From NCBI RefSeq assembly GCF_016924755.1, contig NZ_JAFFJX010000004.1, forward strand, positions 372,001 through 436,000: DNA of 64,000 bases. Direction: 5' to 3'. The stretch's first letter is position 1. Each line of letters opens with the position of its first letter. The notes beneath the pieces are model-generated. The model saw only the letters and a list, made by a program, of their open reading frames with translations, did no database searches and had not been told where the DNA came from. The DNA comes from Longitalea arenae (lineage in GTDB: Bacteria > Bacteroidota > Bacteroidia > Chitinophagales > Chitinophagaceae). Shown piece after piece: positions 28,403 to 38,200 of the stretch. Both the position numbers and the translations under genes were made by a program.

Positions 28403-28502
28403 TGGTGGATGGTCAATCAATAGGCAATGCCAATAAGCAATAGGCAAAACCAAACGGAAATTTATCGATCCGGGGTTGCCCATTGTCAATTGCCTGTTGA
28501 CT
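28403..28502. repeat. GGCAATAGGCAAT / GCCCATTGCCAATT word repeat
   Basis: Units such as CAATAGGCAATGCCAATAAGCAATAGGC (two words, 28418-28445) and, further on, TTGCCCATTGTCAATTGCC on the opposite strand fill most of the gap between the M14 and PIG-L genes. The array ends directly before the M14 stop codon. The same word family is found at 33805-33905 and 48297-48387. The left and right halves are roughly inverted, so a hairpin is possible within the operon. Confidence 0.6.
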
Positions 28503-31049
28503 TTACTGCCCCACCATAAACACGGCATTACTGAACAGCAGTTTGCCATTCTCCCAAAAGCTTCTGAACAGCGGATCATCGGCCAGGTAAATTACAGCGC
28601 CCTGCCCCATATCCTGTACGCCAAAGAGCAAGCCGTCTTTTAATTTATCTTTCAGCTTTGAACCTACGAAACCGGCTACCTGGTTATCTTTTTTAATGAC
28701 GCCCACATTCCAGCCAAGATCCTTAAAGAATTCATAGATGGTATTGTCCTGCTTCAGGGTAAAATAAGTTTCATCGTAACCAAAAGCCAGGGGATGCGAA
28801 TTATCCAGTTCTACTTTATAAATGGATCCGGGATTATAACCCGGGATAAAATCGCGCTCCCGGTTTTCATAGCGGCGCAACATACTGTAATCTTCTTTTT
28901 TATCGGTTATATCGTCCTTATCTCCTTTATCATCGTCTCCCTTTTTGATGCGGATGCCCCAGTCTGCAGCTGCCAGCTGCGCCACGGCGCTTTCCAATGC
29001 AATCACGCGGCCCCCGGTGGTAACCCAGTCTTTCAGGGCTTCATTCATCGAGCGGTCAGCTAAGAACTTGTAATTACCGTCGGGCAGGATCAGCACATCC
29101 AGGTCGCGTAACATATTTTTTGTAAGATCGCTAGCCCAGATGACATTTACGGGATAGCCGATCTGAACATCGAAGAAATGCCATACTTCGCCCATGCTTA
29201 GGGAAGAAATACCTTCTCCAGCCAGCAGCCCGATCTTTGGCGCCTGCATGGTGTGCACTTTTTCAGAACCAAAATCAAATCCTTTTTCAACAAAAGAGGA
29301 AGAAACGGCCGTATACCCGATGCCTGCTTTTTCGGCTGCTTTATTGATGATACTGCTTAATGAAGTACCTAGCGACTGGTTGCTGGTGCGGGTGATTATA
29401 AGCGTTCCTTTATCAAAATCTTCATTGCCGGCTTTGAACGGCTGCTCTGCATACCGCACTTTTACTTTCTGCTGCAATACGGTGCTCAGGAATTGTACAC
29501 TGTTCAGGCCATTCCAGCGTACCAGCCAGGCAACAGGATGCTGGCCATTGATGGTTCTTATTTTCGTTTTATCAGTTACTGCCGACTTTGGCAAACCGCT
29601 TATATAACTGCTCAATCCATATGTGGTAAGTCCATATACAAAGGGGATCGACCAGGCGGTGATATCATAGGTCACTGTATCGCTGAGGCGGGAATTCCTT
29701 TCAAAAAGCACTTTCACCAGGTTGGCATTAGGCTGGTTGGCATTGATCACAATATCATGGCTGTCTGTTTTTAACGACACCATTTTACCGGTGTAATAAT
29801 TAAGGCCGTTATAGCTGCCGTTGCCGGTATGATTCCATTCAATATTATTGCGGGTGAGCAGCTGCTTTAACCGGGTAATTTTATCGCCTTCATCCGCTTT
29901 AACAACATAGGATTTAAATTCTCCCGGTGGTGAGGTACGTGCTTTGTCATAATACTTCCTGAATTCCTGCACCACCTTTGGCGCATTTTGCGCAGTGGTT
30001 TCAATAGTGCTCATGCCGGTAGTGAAATGATGGTAGAGGCGGTCCCATAAAGTGAGGGTATCGCCATCCCGGTTGATCACGGCAGCACCACCCCGGCTAT
30101 GCCCGCCCTGCTCGTAAGTCATTCCGATGGCCCCTTTATATAAAGGATAGGTATCGCCGTAGCTGGGATAAAAAAGATCGAAACGTTCTTTGGTAAAGAA
30201 CAACCACCCCTGCTGATCGAAATATTTGGCATTGTTGCGGCCAATGATCGTTTGAAAATCGCGCTGCCAGGGCGTGATCACTTCGTGGTATGGTTCGGCC
30301 GCCGGGGCAAAATAATAGGGATTATTATAGTATTGTTCGTGGTAGTCTACATGAATTTGCGGCAGCCACTGATTATATTTTACAATGCGCTGCTGGGTTT
30401 CAACCTGTGTTTGCCATGCCCAGTCGCGGTTAAGGTCAAAATAATAGTGATTGGGCCTGCCACCGGGCCAGGGTTCCGAATGCTCGCGGGTAAAAGGCTG
30501 CGGATTGGGTTGCACGCCTACTACCGAATTGAACCAGTTCACATACCGGTCGCGGCCATCGGGGTTGATACAGGGATCGATAATGATCACGGTATGCTTC
30601 AACCATTCTTTTGTTTTGGTATTGGCCGGATTCACCAGCTCGAACAGCGTAAGCATGGCAGCTTCGGAAGAAGAAGTTTCGTTGCCATGCACATTGTAAC
30701 TTAGCCAGATTATGGCAGGCGCTTTTTCATCAGGGGCCATTTTATCGGCCGCCATGCCGGCGAGTCGCAGGTTATTTTGCCGGATGGCTTCCAGGCGGGC
30801 CAGGTTATCGGGCGAGCTCACGTACAATAACAATAAGGGTCTGCCTTCATTGGTAGTGCCATATTGCTCCAGCTTTACCATATCGGGCGCCGCTTCCGCT
30901 ACCTGTTTGCAATAATTGACAATATTAAAATGAGGGGTGTACCGGGCGCCTAATTTGTATCCCAGGAACTGATCGGGCGATTTTACCTGGGCCAGTGCGA
31001 AACTGGAAATGAATAATAACAATACTACGCCGGCGGGGACTTTCTTCAT
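28503..31049 (-). CDS. M14-family zinc carboxypeptidase with C-terminal amidotransferase-like domain
   Basis: An 848-residue exported peptidase (signal peptide MKKVPAGVVLLLFISSFALA). The M14 domain (about 35-370) has the zinc pair in NVHGNETSSSE (about 119-129), the third ligand in IHVDYHEQYY (about 226-235) and a probable catalytic Glu in MTYEQGGHS (about 283-291). Such enzymes trim C-terminal or gamma-linked amino acids from peptides. Residues about 590-840 form a Rossmann-like domain (IGLLAGEGISS, LDVLILPDGNY, TGGRVIALE) like the tail of the adjacent PIG-L protein. It is the first gene of the operon that ends with the symporter. The peptide substrate is unknown. Confidence 0.9.
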   Translation of the reverse strand: MKKVPAGVVLLLFISSFALAQVKSPDQFLGYKLGARYTPHFNIVNYCKQVAEAAPDMVKLEQYGTTNEGRPLLLLYVSSPDNLARLEAIRQNNLRLAGMAADKMAPDEKAPAIIWLSYNVHGNETSSSEAAMLTLFELVNPANTKTKEWLKHTVIIIDPCINPDGRDRYVNWFNSVVGVQPNPQPFTREHSEPWPGGRPNHYYFDLNRDWAWQTQVETQQRIVKYNQWLPQIHVDYHEQYYNNPYYFAPAAEPYHEVITPWQRDFQTIIGRNNAKYFDQQGWLFFTKERFDLFYPSYGDTYPLYKGAIGMTYEQGGHSRGGAAVINRDGDTLTLWDRLYHHFTTGMSTIETTAQNAPKVVQEFRKYYDKARTSPPGEFKSYVVKADEGDKITRLKQLLTRNNIEWNHTGNGSYNGLNYYTGKMVSLKTDSHDIVINANQPNANLVKVLFERNSRLSDTVTYDITAWSIPFVYGLTTYGLSSYISGLPKSAVTDKTKIRTINGQHPVAWLVRWNGLNSVQFLSTVLQQKVKVRYAEQPFKAGNEDFDKGTLIITRTSNQSLGTSLSSIINKAAEKAGIGYTAVSSSFVEKGFDFGSEKVHTMQAPKIGLLAGEGISSLSMGEVWHFFDVQIGYPVNVIWASDLTKNMLRDLDVLILPDGNYKFLADRSMNEALKDWVTTGGRVIALESAVAQLAAADWGIRIKKGDDDKGDKDDITDKKEDYSMLRRYENRERDFIPGYNPGSIYKVELDNSHPLAFGYDETYFTLKQDNTIYEFFKDLGWNVGVIKKDNQVAGFVGSKLKDKLKDGLLFGVQDMGQGAVIYLADDPLFRSFWENGKLLFSNAVFMVGQ

Positions 31050-31503
31050 AATTAAAAAATGTACCGTGAAAGTAATTAAAACGCTGAAAATGAAAAAAGC
31101 ACCTCACCAAAGTGAAATGCTTTTATTTTCTCATGTGACCACTAAGTTTTTATTAGAACGCAATTGATCTTGCGTCAGTGATCTATATAAACCGTAGCAG
31201 CGGCCGCTATTTGACCCGACTGCTGTTTATGACAATGCCTGCGTTAATATATGGGTTGACAAGAAATCTTAACCGTATGAACAATAAAGAGAAAGCAAAA
31301 ACCCGCAGAGAAACCAGTAACTTATATGAAAGGAAGATTGCAAAATGCCGTGTACAATGGCTCTTTCTCATAAGCTCATGTGGTTTGATCCCCGTAAACA
31401 GTTTTTGTTAGTGCTCTAAAATTAAAACATTTAACGTAATTATAAAAAAAACCGCCAGCTAATTTTGGTTTGTTAATTTTAGCTACTCAACCTTTTCTTT
31501 AAT
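31050..31503. other. Divergent intergenic region between M14 operon and ggt
   Basis: The 454 bp should hold both promoters. A plus-strand 77-codon frame (31178-31411) has unlike-protein composition and is not called. TAATTTTG at 31460-31467 matches the Bacteroidota -7 consensus for ggt. No inverted repeats or RNA-like structure stand out. Confidence 0.5.
31460..31467 (+). promoter_or_regulatory. -7 promoter element of ggt
   Basis: TAATTTTG fits the TAnnTTTG consensus of Bacteroidota housekeeping promoters and lies 36 bp before the ATG. No clear -33 TTTG is seen at the usual distance, so support is partial. Confidence 0.45.
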
Positions 31504-33216
31504 ATGAAAGCTGTCCTTTTATATACGTTCCCGTTAGTACTGCTTTTCACCGCATGTTCCGGGCTGCGTACACCTGCGCATACACCGGTTAACCCATATA
31601 GTTATTCCATTCAAAAAAAGGTAACAGGTTCAAATGGTGCCGTGGTCTCCGCGCATCCGCTGGCCAGCGAAACCGGTATTGCCATTTTGAAACAGGGCGG
31701 CAATGCCATAGATGCCGCAATAGCTACCCAGTTGGCTTTGGCGGTAGTCTACCCGGGTGCAGGGAATATCGGAGGCGGTGGTTTTACCGTTATCCGCCTC
31801 GCAAACGGTGCTGATGTCACCATCGATTACCGCGAGAAAGCCCCGGCTAGCGCACACCGTGATATGTATCTCGATCAGGCGGGCAATGCACAAACGGAAT
31901 TAAGTCAAAATGGCCACCTGGCAGCTGGAGTTCCGGGTACTGTTGCGGGTTTATTCCAGTGCATGAAATACGCCAGCCTGCCCTTTAAAAAATTAATTCA
32001 ACCCGCTATTGACCTGGCCGAAAAAGGCTTTGTAATAACCGCATCAGAAGCCCGCAGCTTGAACCATGCCCGCGAGGATTTTATCAAATACAATACGGTG
32101 ACCCCTGTCTTTGTAAAACCCGGTGGCTGGAAAGCCGGCGACACCCTGGTGCAGCAGCAACTGGCCAATACATTAAAAAGGATCCGGGACAAGGGTAGGC
32201 AGGAATTTTACGAAGGAGAAACCGCCCGGTTGATCGTAGAAGAAATGAAACGGGCCCATGGCATCATCAATTATGGCGACCTTAAAAGTTATACGGCAAA
32301 AGAACGGCAGCCGGTTGTTTTCGATTACAAAAACTATAAGATACTCACCATGCCGCTGCCAAGCAGCGGCGGCATTTTGTTGCCGCAAATGATGAACATG
32401 ATCGAAGACAAACCAGTAAAAGAATATGGCTTTCAGTCGGCCAGGGCCGTACAGCTGATGACAGAAATAGAACGGCGCGCCTATGCCGATCGTGCTAAAT
32501 ACCTCGGCGATGTTGATTTTTATAAAGTACCCGCTGAAAAATTAACGAGCAAGACGTATGCTGCAGAAAGAATGAAAGATTACAAGCCGCAAACGGCTGG
32601 CAGCAGCCAGGTGGTTCAGGCGGGGGTTATTGCGGAGAGCGAAGAAACAACCCATTTCAGCGTATACGACAAAAACGGCAATGCCGTAGCTGTAACAACT
32701 ACGCTGAATGGACATTACGGCAGTAAAACGGTGGTGGGCGGCGCAGGCTTTCTTTTGAACAATGAGATGGATGATTTCAGTATTAAACCGGGTGTTCCCA
32801 ATATGTATGGAGCCATTGGCGCTGATGCCAATGCCATTGCCCCGGGAAAACGCATGCTCAGCTCTATGACGCCTACCATCGTATTAAAAAACAATAAACC
32901 TTTTATCGTGGCAGGCACACCAGGCGGCACAACGATCACCACCTCGGTGTTCCAAACCCTGATCAACATCCTCGAATTTGACATGAGCACCGAAGATGCC
33001 GTGAATAAACCTAAATTTCATCATCAATGGTTGCCCGATGAGATTTTCGTGGAGGCCGATTTTCCGCAGGCAGTAAGGCAGCAGTTGCAGCAAATGGGTT
33101 ACAAGGTTACCCAGCGGGGCTCCATTGGCCGAACGGAAGTGATTCGCATTGATGAAAATGGGCATTTTGAAGCAGTGGCCGATAAACGCGGCGATGACTC
33201 CGCGGCAGGATATTAA
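31504..33216 (+). CDS. ggt: Gamma-glutamyltransferase (lipoprotein)
   Basis: 570 residues. The N-terminus (MKAVLLYTFPLVLLFTAC) is a lipoprotein signal, so the enzyme is anchored outside the inner membrane. It cleaves gamma-glutamyl bonds of glutathione-like compounds and matures by self-cleavage. The large-subunit region has the GNAIDAAIATQLALAVV motif (about 62-78) and the YREKAPA substrate arginine (about 115-121). Self-cleavage should occur before the Thr-Thr of TTHFSVYD (near residue 380), which gives the nucleophile. SSMTPTIV and GGTTITT motifs complete the active site. It stands next to, but opposite, the M14/PIG-L operon. Confidence 0.95.
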   Translation: MKAVLLYTFPLVLLFTACSGLRTPAHTPVNPYSYSIQKKVTGSNGAVVSAHPLASETGIAILKQGGNAIDAAIATQLALAVVYPGAGNIGGGGFTVIRLANGADVTIDYREKAPASAHRDMYLDQAGNAQTELSQNGHLAAGVPGTVAGLFQCMKYASLPFKKLIQPAIDLAEKGFVITASEARSLNHAREDFIKYNTVTPVFVKPGGWKAGDTLVQQQLANTLKRIRDKGRQEFYEGETARLIVEEMKRAHGIINYGDLKSYTAKERQPVVFDYKNYKILTMPLPSSGGILLPQMMNMIEDKPVKEYGFQSARAVQLMTEIERRAYADRAKYLGDVDFYKVPAEKLTSKTYAAERMKDYKPQTAGSSQVVQAGVIAESEETTHFSVYDKNGNAVAVTTTLNGHYGSKTVVGGAGFLLNNEMDDFSIKPGVPNMYGAIGADANAIAPGKRMLSSMTPTIVLKNNKPFIVAGTPGGTTITTSVFQTLINILEFDMSTEDAVNKPKFHHQWLPDEIFVEADFPQAVRQQLQQMGYKVTQRGSIGRTEVIRIDENGHFEAVADKRGDDSAAGY

Positions 33217-33255
33217 CCCCCTGCCCCATTCATATCATACCTAAAACTTTCAGTT

Positions 33256-33807
33256 ATGTCTACATCAATAGGTACCGAATTTTTGCATACAGCCATTAAA
33301 CGGTTACGCTATTACAAGGGCCTGGGCGAAAAGACATTCGACCAGTTAACGGAAGCCGACTTGCATTTTACGCCAAACGAGGCATCGAACAGCATCGCTG
33401 TGATCATCCAGCACCTGAGCGGAAATATGCTTAGCCGCTGGACCAATTTCCTCACTGAAGATGGTGAAAAAGCCTGGCGGCAGCGGGACGAAGAATTTGA
33501 GGTGCATGATTATTCGCGCGAGCAATTGCTGCTGCTATGGGAAGAAGGCTGGAACTGCTTTCTGAATGCACTTACGGCGCTCACCGAAAATGACCTGCTG
33601 AAAACGATCTATATCCGGGAAGAACCTTTGTCCGTGATCGACGCCATCAACCGGCAACTGGCGCATTACCCTTATCACGTTGGACAGATCCTCTACATTG
33701 GCAAGATCATTAAGGATAGAAGCTGGCAAAGCCTCTCGATCGAAAAGGGAAAATCGGAAGCTTATAACAAGAGTGATGGCATAAAGGATCCGGCGAAGAA
33801 TCATTAG
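33256..33807 (+). CDS. DUF1572 / DinB-like four-helix protein
   Basis: 183 residues matching the DUF1572 group of the DinB/YfiT superfamily, which are metal-binding four-helix bundles, some acting as thiol transferases. Metal-ligand histidines are visible in IIQHLSGN (near 51) and in AHYPYHVGQILYIGKI (near 136 and 140). Enzymatic function is unassigned. It starts 39 bp after ggt, on the same strand, so it may be co-transcribed. Its stop codon is the first base triplet of the following repeat. Confidence 0.88.
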   Translation: MSTSIGTEFLHTAIKRLRYYKGLGEKTFDQLTEADLHFTPNEASNSIAVIIQHLSGNMLSRWTNFLTEDGEKAWRQRDEEFEVHDYSREQLLLLWEEGWNCFLNALTALTENDLLKTIYIREEPLSVIDAINRQLAHYPYHVGQILYIGKIIKDRSWQSLSIEKGKSEAYNKSDGIKDPAKNH

Positions 33808-33905
33808 GCAATAGCAGTTCACAATTCGCAGTTCACAATACACGATTGACAATTGGTAGTTCGCGGTTCGTAGTTCACAATTCACAATTGGCAATTGGCA
33901 ATCCG
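33805..33905. repeat. GTTCACAATTCGCA / CAATTGGCAATTGGC word repeat
   Basis: Beginning exactly at the DUF1572 stop codon, some 100 bp are made of AGTTCACAATTCGC, TAGTTCGCGGTTCG and CACAATTGGCAATTGGCAAT units in imperfect tandem order. It ends about 115 bp before the KilA-N gene. Shares its GCAATTGGCAAT word with 28403-28502 and 48297-48387. Confidence 0.65.
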
Positions 33906-34018
33906 CAAAAACTGCGGCTTAAGTAAACATTTGCTCTCATTTACATATGCATTTTTTGATCAATATCAAATAGCGCATAGCCGCTTTTGTTGTACTTTCA
34001 AACGATAAAATCAGCGCT

Positions 34019-34837
34019 ATGCCTAACAACAAGGTGATCATGGTAAAGGAAACACCCGTTACCATCATTGAAGTGAAGGAGCAGGATTATATTTCCTTGA
34101 CAGATATGGTGAGGTCATTTGGTGATGAAAGTATTATATACAATTGGTTAAGGAACCGTAATACAATTGAATTTTTAGGTATCTGGGAACAGATCTATAA
34201 TCCGGATTTTAAACCCATCGAATTCGATAGGTTTAAAAACCAGGCGGGATTAAACAGTTTTACACTCTCTGCGAAAAAATGGATCGATGCCACAAACGCT
34301 ATTGGCCTCGTTTCCAAGGCCGGCCGTTATGGGGGCGGCACCTTCGCCCACAAAGACATCGCCTTCGAATTTGGCAGCTGGCTCAGCCCCGAGTTCAAAC
34401 TATACCTCATTAAAGAATTTCAACGGTTAAAAGATGAAGAAAATAAAACCCATCAGCTGGAATGGAACCTGCAGCGTACCCTGTCCAAAATAAATTACCG
34501 CATTCATACTGATGCCATAAAAGAAACATTGATCCCACCCCAACTGACCCGCCAGCAAACCGGAACCATTTATGCCAGTGAAGCCGACCTGTTGAACATG
34601 GCGCTTTTTGGAAAAACGGCCACAGAATGGCGAAAAGAAAATCCCGGGAAATCCGGTAATATCCGGGATGAAGCAAGCCTTGAGCAACTGGTGGTATTGA
34701 GTAACCTCGAAAGCATCAATGCCGTTCTCCTTCGCCAGGAACTTTCGCAATCTCAACGCCTGCAACAACTTAATGAAATTGCCATCTCCCAAATGAAATC
34801 ACTGCTCGCAAACAATGCATTGAAAAAACTAAAATAA
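34019..34837 (+). CDS. KilA-N domain protein
   Basis: 272 residues. The KilA-N DNA-binding domain (about 10-115) is recognisable by YISLTDMVRSFGDESIIYNWLRN (a region, about 24-46), IEFLGIWEQIYNP and the glycine-rich GRYGGGTFAHKDIAFEFGSWLSPEFK end. A C-terminal helical part (about 140-272) has no named domain. KilA-N proteins come from phages and large DNA viruses, but chromosomal copies are common in Bacteroidota. No phage genes flank it, so it is an isolated acquired or domesticated gene of unknown regulatory role. Confidence 0.9.
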   Translation: MPNNKVIMVKETPVTIIEVKEQDYISLTDMVRSFGDESIIYNWLRNRNTIEFLGIWEQIYNPDFKPIEFDRFKNQAGLNSFTLSAKKWIDATNAIGLVSKAGRYGGGTFAHKDIAFEFGSWLSPEFKLYLIKEFQRLKDEENKTHQLEWNLQRTLSKINYRIHTDAIKETLIPPQLTRQQTGTIYASEADLLNMALFGKTATEWRKENPGKSGNIRDEASLEQLVVLSNLESINAVLLRQELSQSQRLQQLNEIAISQMKSLLANNALKKLK

Positions 34838-35209
34838 AATCTTGCTGTCCCGGCTGCGGCCTTTTGTCCGGTTGTCTGCCGCGAGAAAGTTCCCAATCGA
34901 CAAATACCCACTCCCCTGCTTTGACTAACCATCTGTTTTAACTATCTTACTTCACACTGCTCCCTACCGATAGAGACCATTTACCCCGTTTACCTGTTTT
35001 GAACCATTTACCCAAATTGTTCGTTAAAAACCAATGAAATAACCAACCTTCATAGCCATTTTACGTATGTTCAATACAGCTATCGGCGCACCACCGCCTG
35101 CCGGGGATGTTAAAGCCACTGAAAAGTTGCTCAAAAACAACTCATTGGTATTGATTTTGCGCCAGATAGGAAACTGTTTTATTACTTTTACATTTAATAC
35201 GCTCCAACC
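34838..35209. other. Intergenic region before the TamB-like gene
   Basis: These 372 bp hold no convincing gene. A 48-codon frame starts at the ATG at 35067 and ends at a TGA (35211-35213) overlapping the proposed CTG start of the next gene. Its sequence has no recognisable features, so I mention it only as a possible coupling leader. No hairpin or -7 match stands out. Confidence 0.45.
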
Positions 35210-38200
35210 CTGAGAAAGTTTTGGAAAATATCCCGGACCGTGCTGCTGGTGCTGATCGGTTTGATCATTTTAGCCTGGCTGGCTATTCAAACCTCCTTTG
35301 TCCAGAACTGGTTGGTAAAACAGATCACCGGTAAACTTTCCAAAAACCTCCACGCTACCGTTCGCATTAAACACGTTGATTTCGCTTTATTCAATAAAAT
35401 GGTGCTCGAAGGCACCCTCGTAAACGACCAGCACAAGGATACCCTGCTTTATGCCGGCGCCGTAAAAGTGAATCTGACCGACTGGTTCTTTCTGAAAGAC
35501 CGGATTGTTCTGAACTATATCGGCCTCGAAGATGCGCTCATCCACCTGCAACGCAGCGACAGCACCTGGAACTATCGCTTCTTGGCCGACTATTTCAGCA
35601 GTCCGAAAAAGAAAGAAGTAAAAAAGCAGGACGACATCGATCTTGACCTCGAAAAAGTAGAATTCCGGAACGTAAAGCTGATCCAGACGGATGGATGGCG
35701 GGGTGAAGACATGACCCTGCAGCTGGGTTCAATGGATGTGGATGCCGATGAGATCAATCTGAAAAAACGCACTGCCCACATCAACAGCATCACCATCCAT
35801 AAACCGGTTTTTGCCATTTATAACTACGATGGTAACCGGCCCGACTCCCTAAGGCCCAAACCCGACACCGCCGCTATCATCAACGATCCCAAAAAGCTGC
35901 GCTGGAACCCCGGCAATTGGGATGTGGCCGTTGACCGCCTTACCCTCGATAAAGGCACTTTCCGTAACGACGTGCAAACAGACAGGCTCCCATACGAATA
36001 CTTCGATGGCAATCATATCCTCTTCACCGATATCAAAGCTGTTTTTAACAAGGTAGTTTTCAAACAGGATACGGTCACCGCCGGCTTATTGCTTTCTACC
36101 AAAGAACGCAGCGGCCTCGTGGTCAAAAAACTGAACGCCCGGGTCACCTGGCATCCCGAAGCGATGGAATTTGCCCGGCTGGACATTCAAACCAATCGCA
36201 GCCACCTGCAGAACTACTTCGCCATGCGTTATGCTACCTTCGACGACATGAGCGACTTTGAAGACAAAGTACGTATGGAAGGCGATTTTACGAATGCCGT
36301 ACTGAACAGCGACGACATCGCATACTTTGCCCCCGAACTGCAGGCCTGGAAGAAAGAGATCCGCGTTACCGGTAAGGTCAAAGGCACAATCGAAAACCTC
36401 AGCGCCCGTAAACTGATCATTGAAGCCGGCAAAGACACTTATCTCAACGGCAACATCCGGCTGAACAGCCTTACCAAACTCGATAAGACCTATATCGACT
36501 TTGAAGCGAATGAATTCAGGACCACTTACCGCGATGCCATCACCATCATTCCCGACCTCAAAGGCATTGAGCAACCAAGGCTCGATAAACTGGAATACCT
36601 GCGTTTCCGGGGTAACTTCACCGGTTTCATAAAAGACTTTGTTACTTATGGTACGATCGAAACCAGGCTCGGTGTAGTGGTGAGCGACGTGAATATGAAA
36701 TTTCCCGACAATGGTCCCACCATTTACACCGGCAGCATTGAAACCAGGTCTTTTGCCCTGGGCGAATTTGTAGATGCGCCGCAGGTGGGCAAGATCAACT
36801 TTACAGGTTCGGTAAACGGCCGGGGCCTGCGAGCCAGCACCCTGAACGCCAAACTGGATGGTAATATCCGCTCACTCGATGTAAACAATTATAATTATCA
36901 GAATATAGTCGTTAAAGGAACCGTTGCCAAACGCCTGTTCAATGGAGAGGTGATCAGCAACGACCCCAATTTAACGGCCCGGCTGAACGGACTGGTCGAT
37001 TTCAGCCAGAAAGTACCGGCTTTCAATTTTGATGCGGAAGTGAGCAAGGCCGATCTCCGGAATGTTAAACTTACCCGCGACAGTATTGAGGTAAAAGGTA
37101 AGTTTAGGATGAACTTTACCGGCAGCAATATCGATAACTTCCTGGGTACTGCACGTATCTACGAGGCGTCTATCCTGAAAGACAGCAAACCCATTTCTTT
37201 CGATTCGCTCAGTATTGAATCAAAGGCCATGGGCAACAACAAGGTGATCACTGTAGTAAGTAATGAATTCGATGGTGCGCTGGTTGGCGACTTCTCCATC
37301 AGGGACCTGCCCGATGCCGTTCGCTCTTTTTTGAATAAATACTATCCCAGCTACATTAAACCATCGCGACGCGAACTGAAGAACGAGAACTTCAGCTTTG
37401 TGTTCACCACCAAAAAAGTGGATGAATACATGAGCTTTATCGATAAGAACCTCGGCGGTTTTAACTATAGCACTATTACCGGCCGCATCAACAGTAAGGA
37501 GAATGTACTGGACCTCAATGCGGAAGTGCCGCAGTTCAACTATAAAAATATTTTCTTTTATAACCTCAATCTGAAAGGCACCGGCAATTACGATTCCCTG
37601 TCGCTCAGCAGCACTATTGCCGATGTATACCTGAACGACAGCCTGCATTTCCCAGGTACTGATCTGCGAGTGCGGTCAGCGAAGGATATGTCGCTGGTAC
37701 AATTGAAAACGGCAGCCAATCAAACCCTCAACTCGGCCGACCTGTTTGCCCGGGTACAAACCATGCCGGGCGGTGTGCACATAACCTTTAATGAATCGAA
37801 CTTCGACCTGAATGGTAAAAACTGGACCATTGAAAAGAATGGTGAACTGGTGTTGAGTAAAGAGCTGGTATCGGCCGAGGGCGTAAAGATCTATAATGGT
37901 CAGCAGGAGATCCTGGTTACCACCCACCCTTCCGATATTGGCAATACCAACGACATAAAAGTAGAATTGAAAAAAGTGAACATCGGCGATTTCGCGCCTT
38001 ATGTAACTACCGACAACCGGCTCGAAGGTTTGCTTACTGCTACTGCCGATATTATTGATCCCTTTGGCAAATTACAGGTTGACCTTGCCGGCGAAGCGGA
38101 GATGTTCCGGCTCGACAATGACTCCATTGGCAAACTGCAACTGAATGCCAATTACAGCCAGGTGACCAACAGGGTAAATTTCAAAACCATTTCAGCAAAC

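Noticed and set aside
31178-31411. 77-codon frame between the M14 operon and ggt
   Set aside because: It has no family resemblance, no promoter or RBS, and runs through an AT-rich region with poor codon pattern.
34019-35240. Prophage suggested by the KilA-N gene
   Set aside because: No integrase, terminase, capsid, tail or lysis gene is nearby. XerD at 18003 is the housekeeping recombinase.
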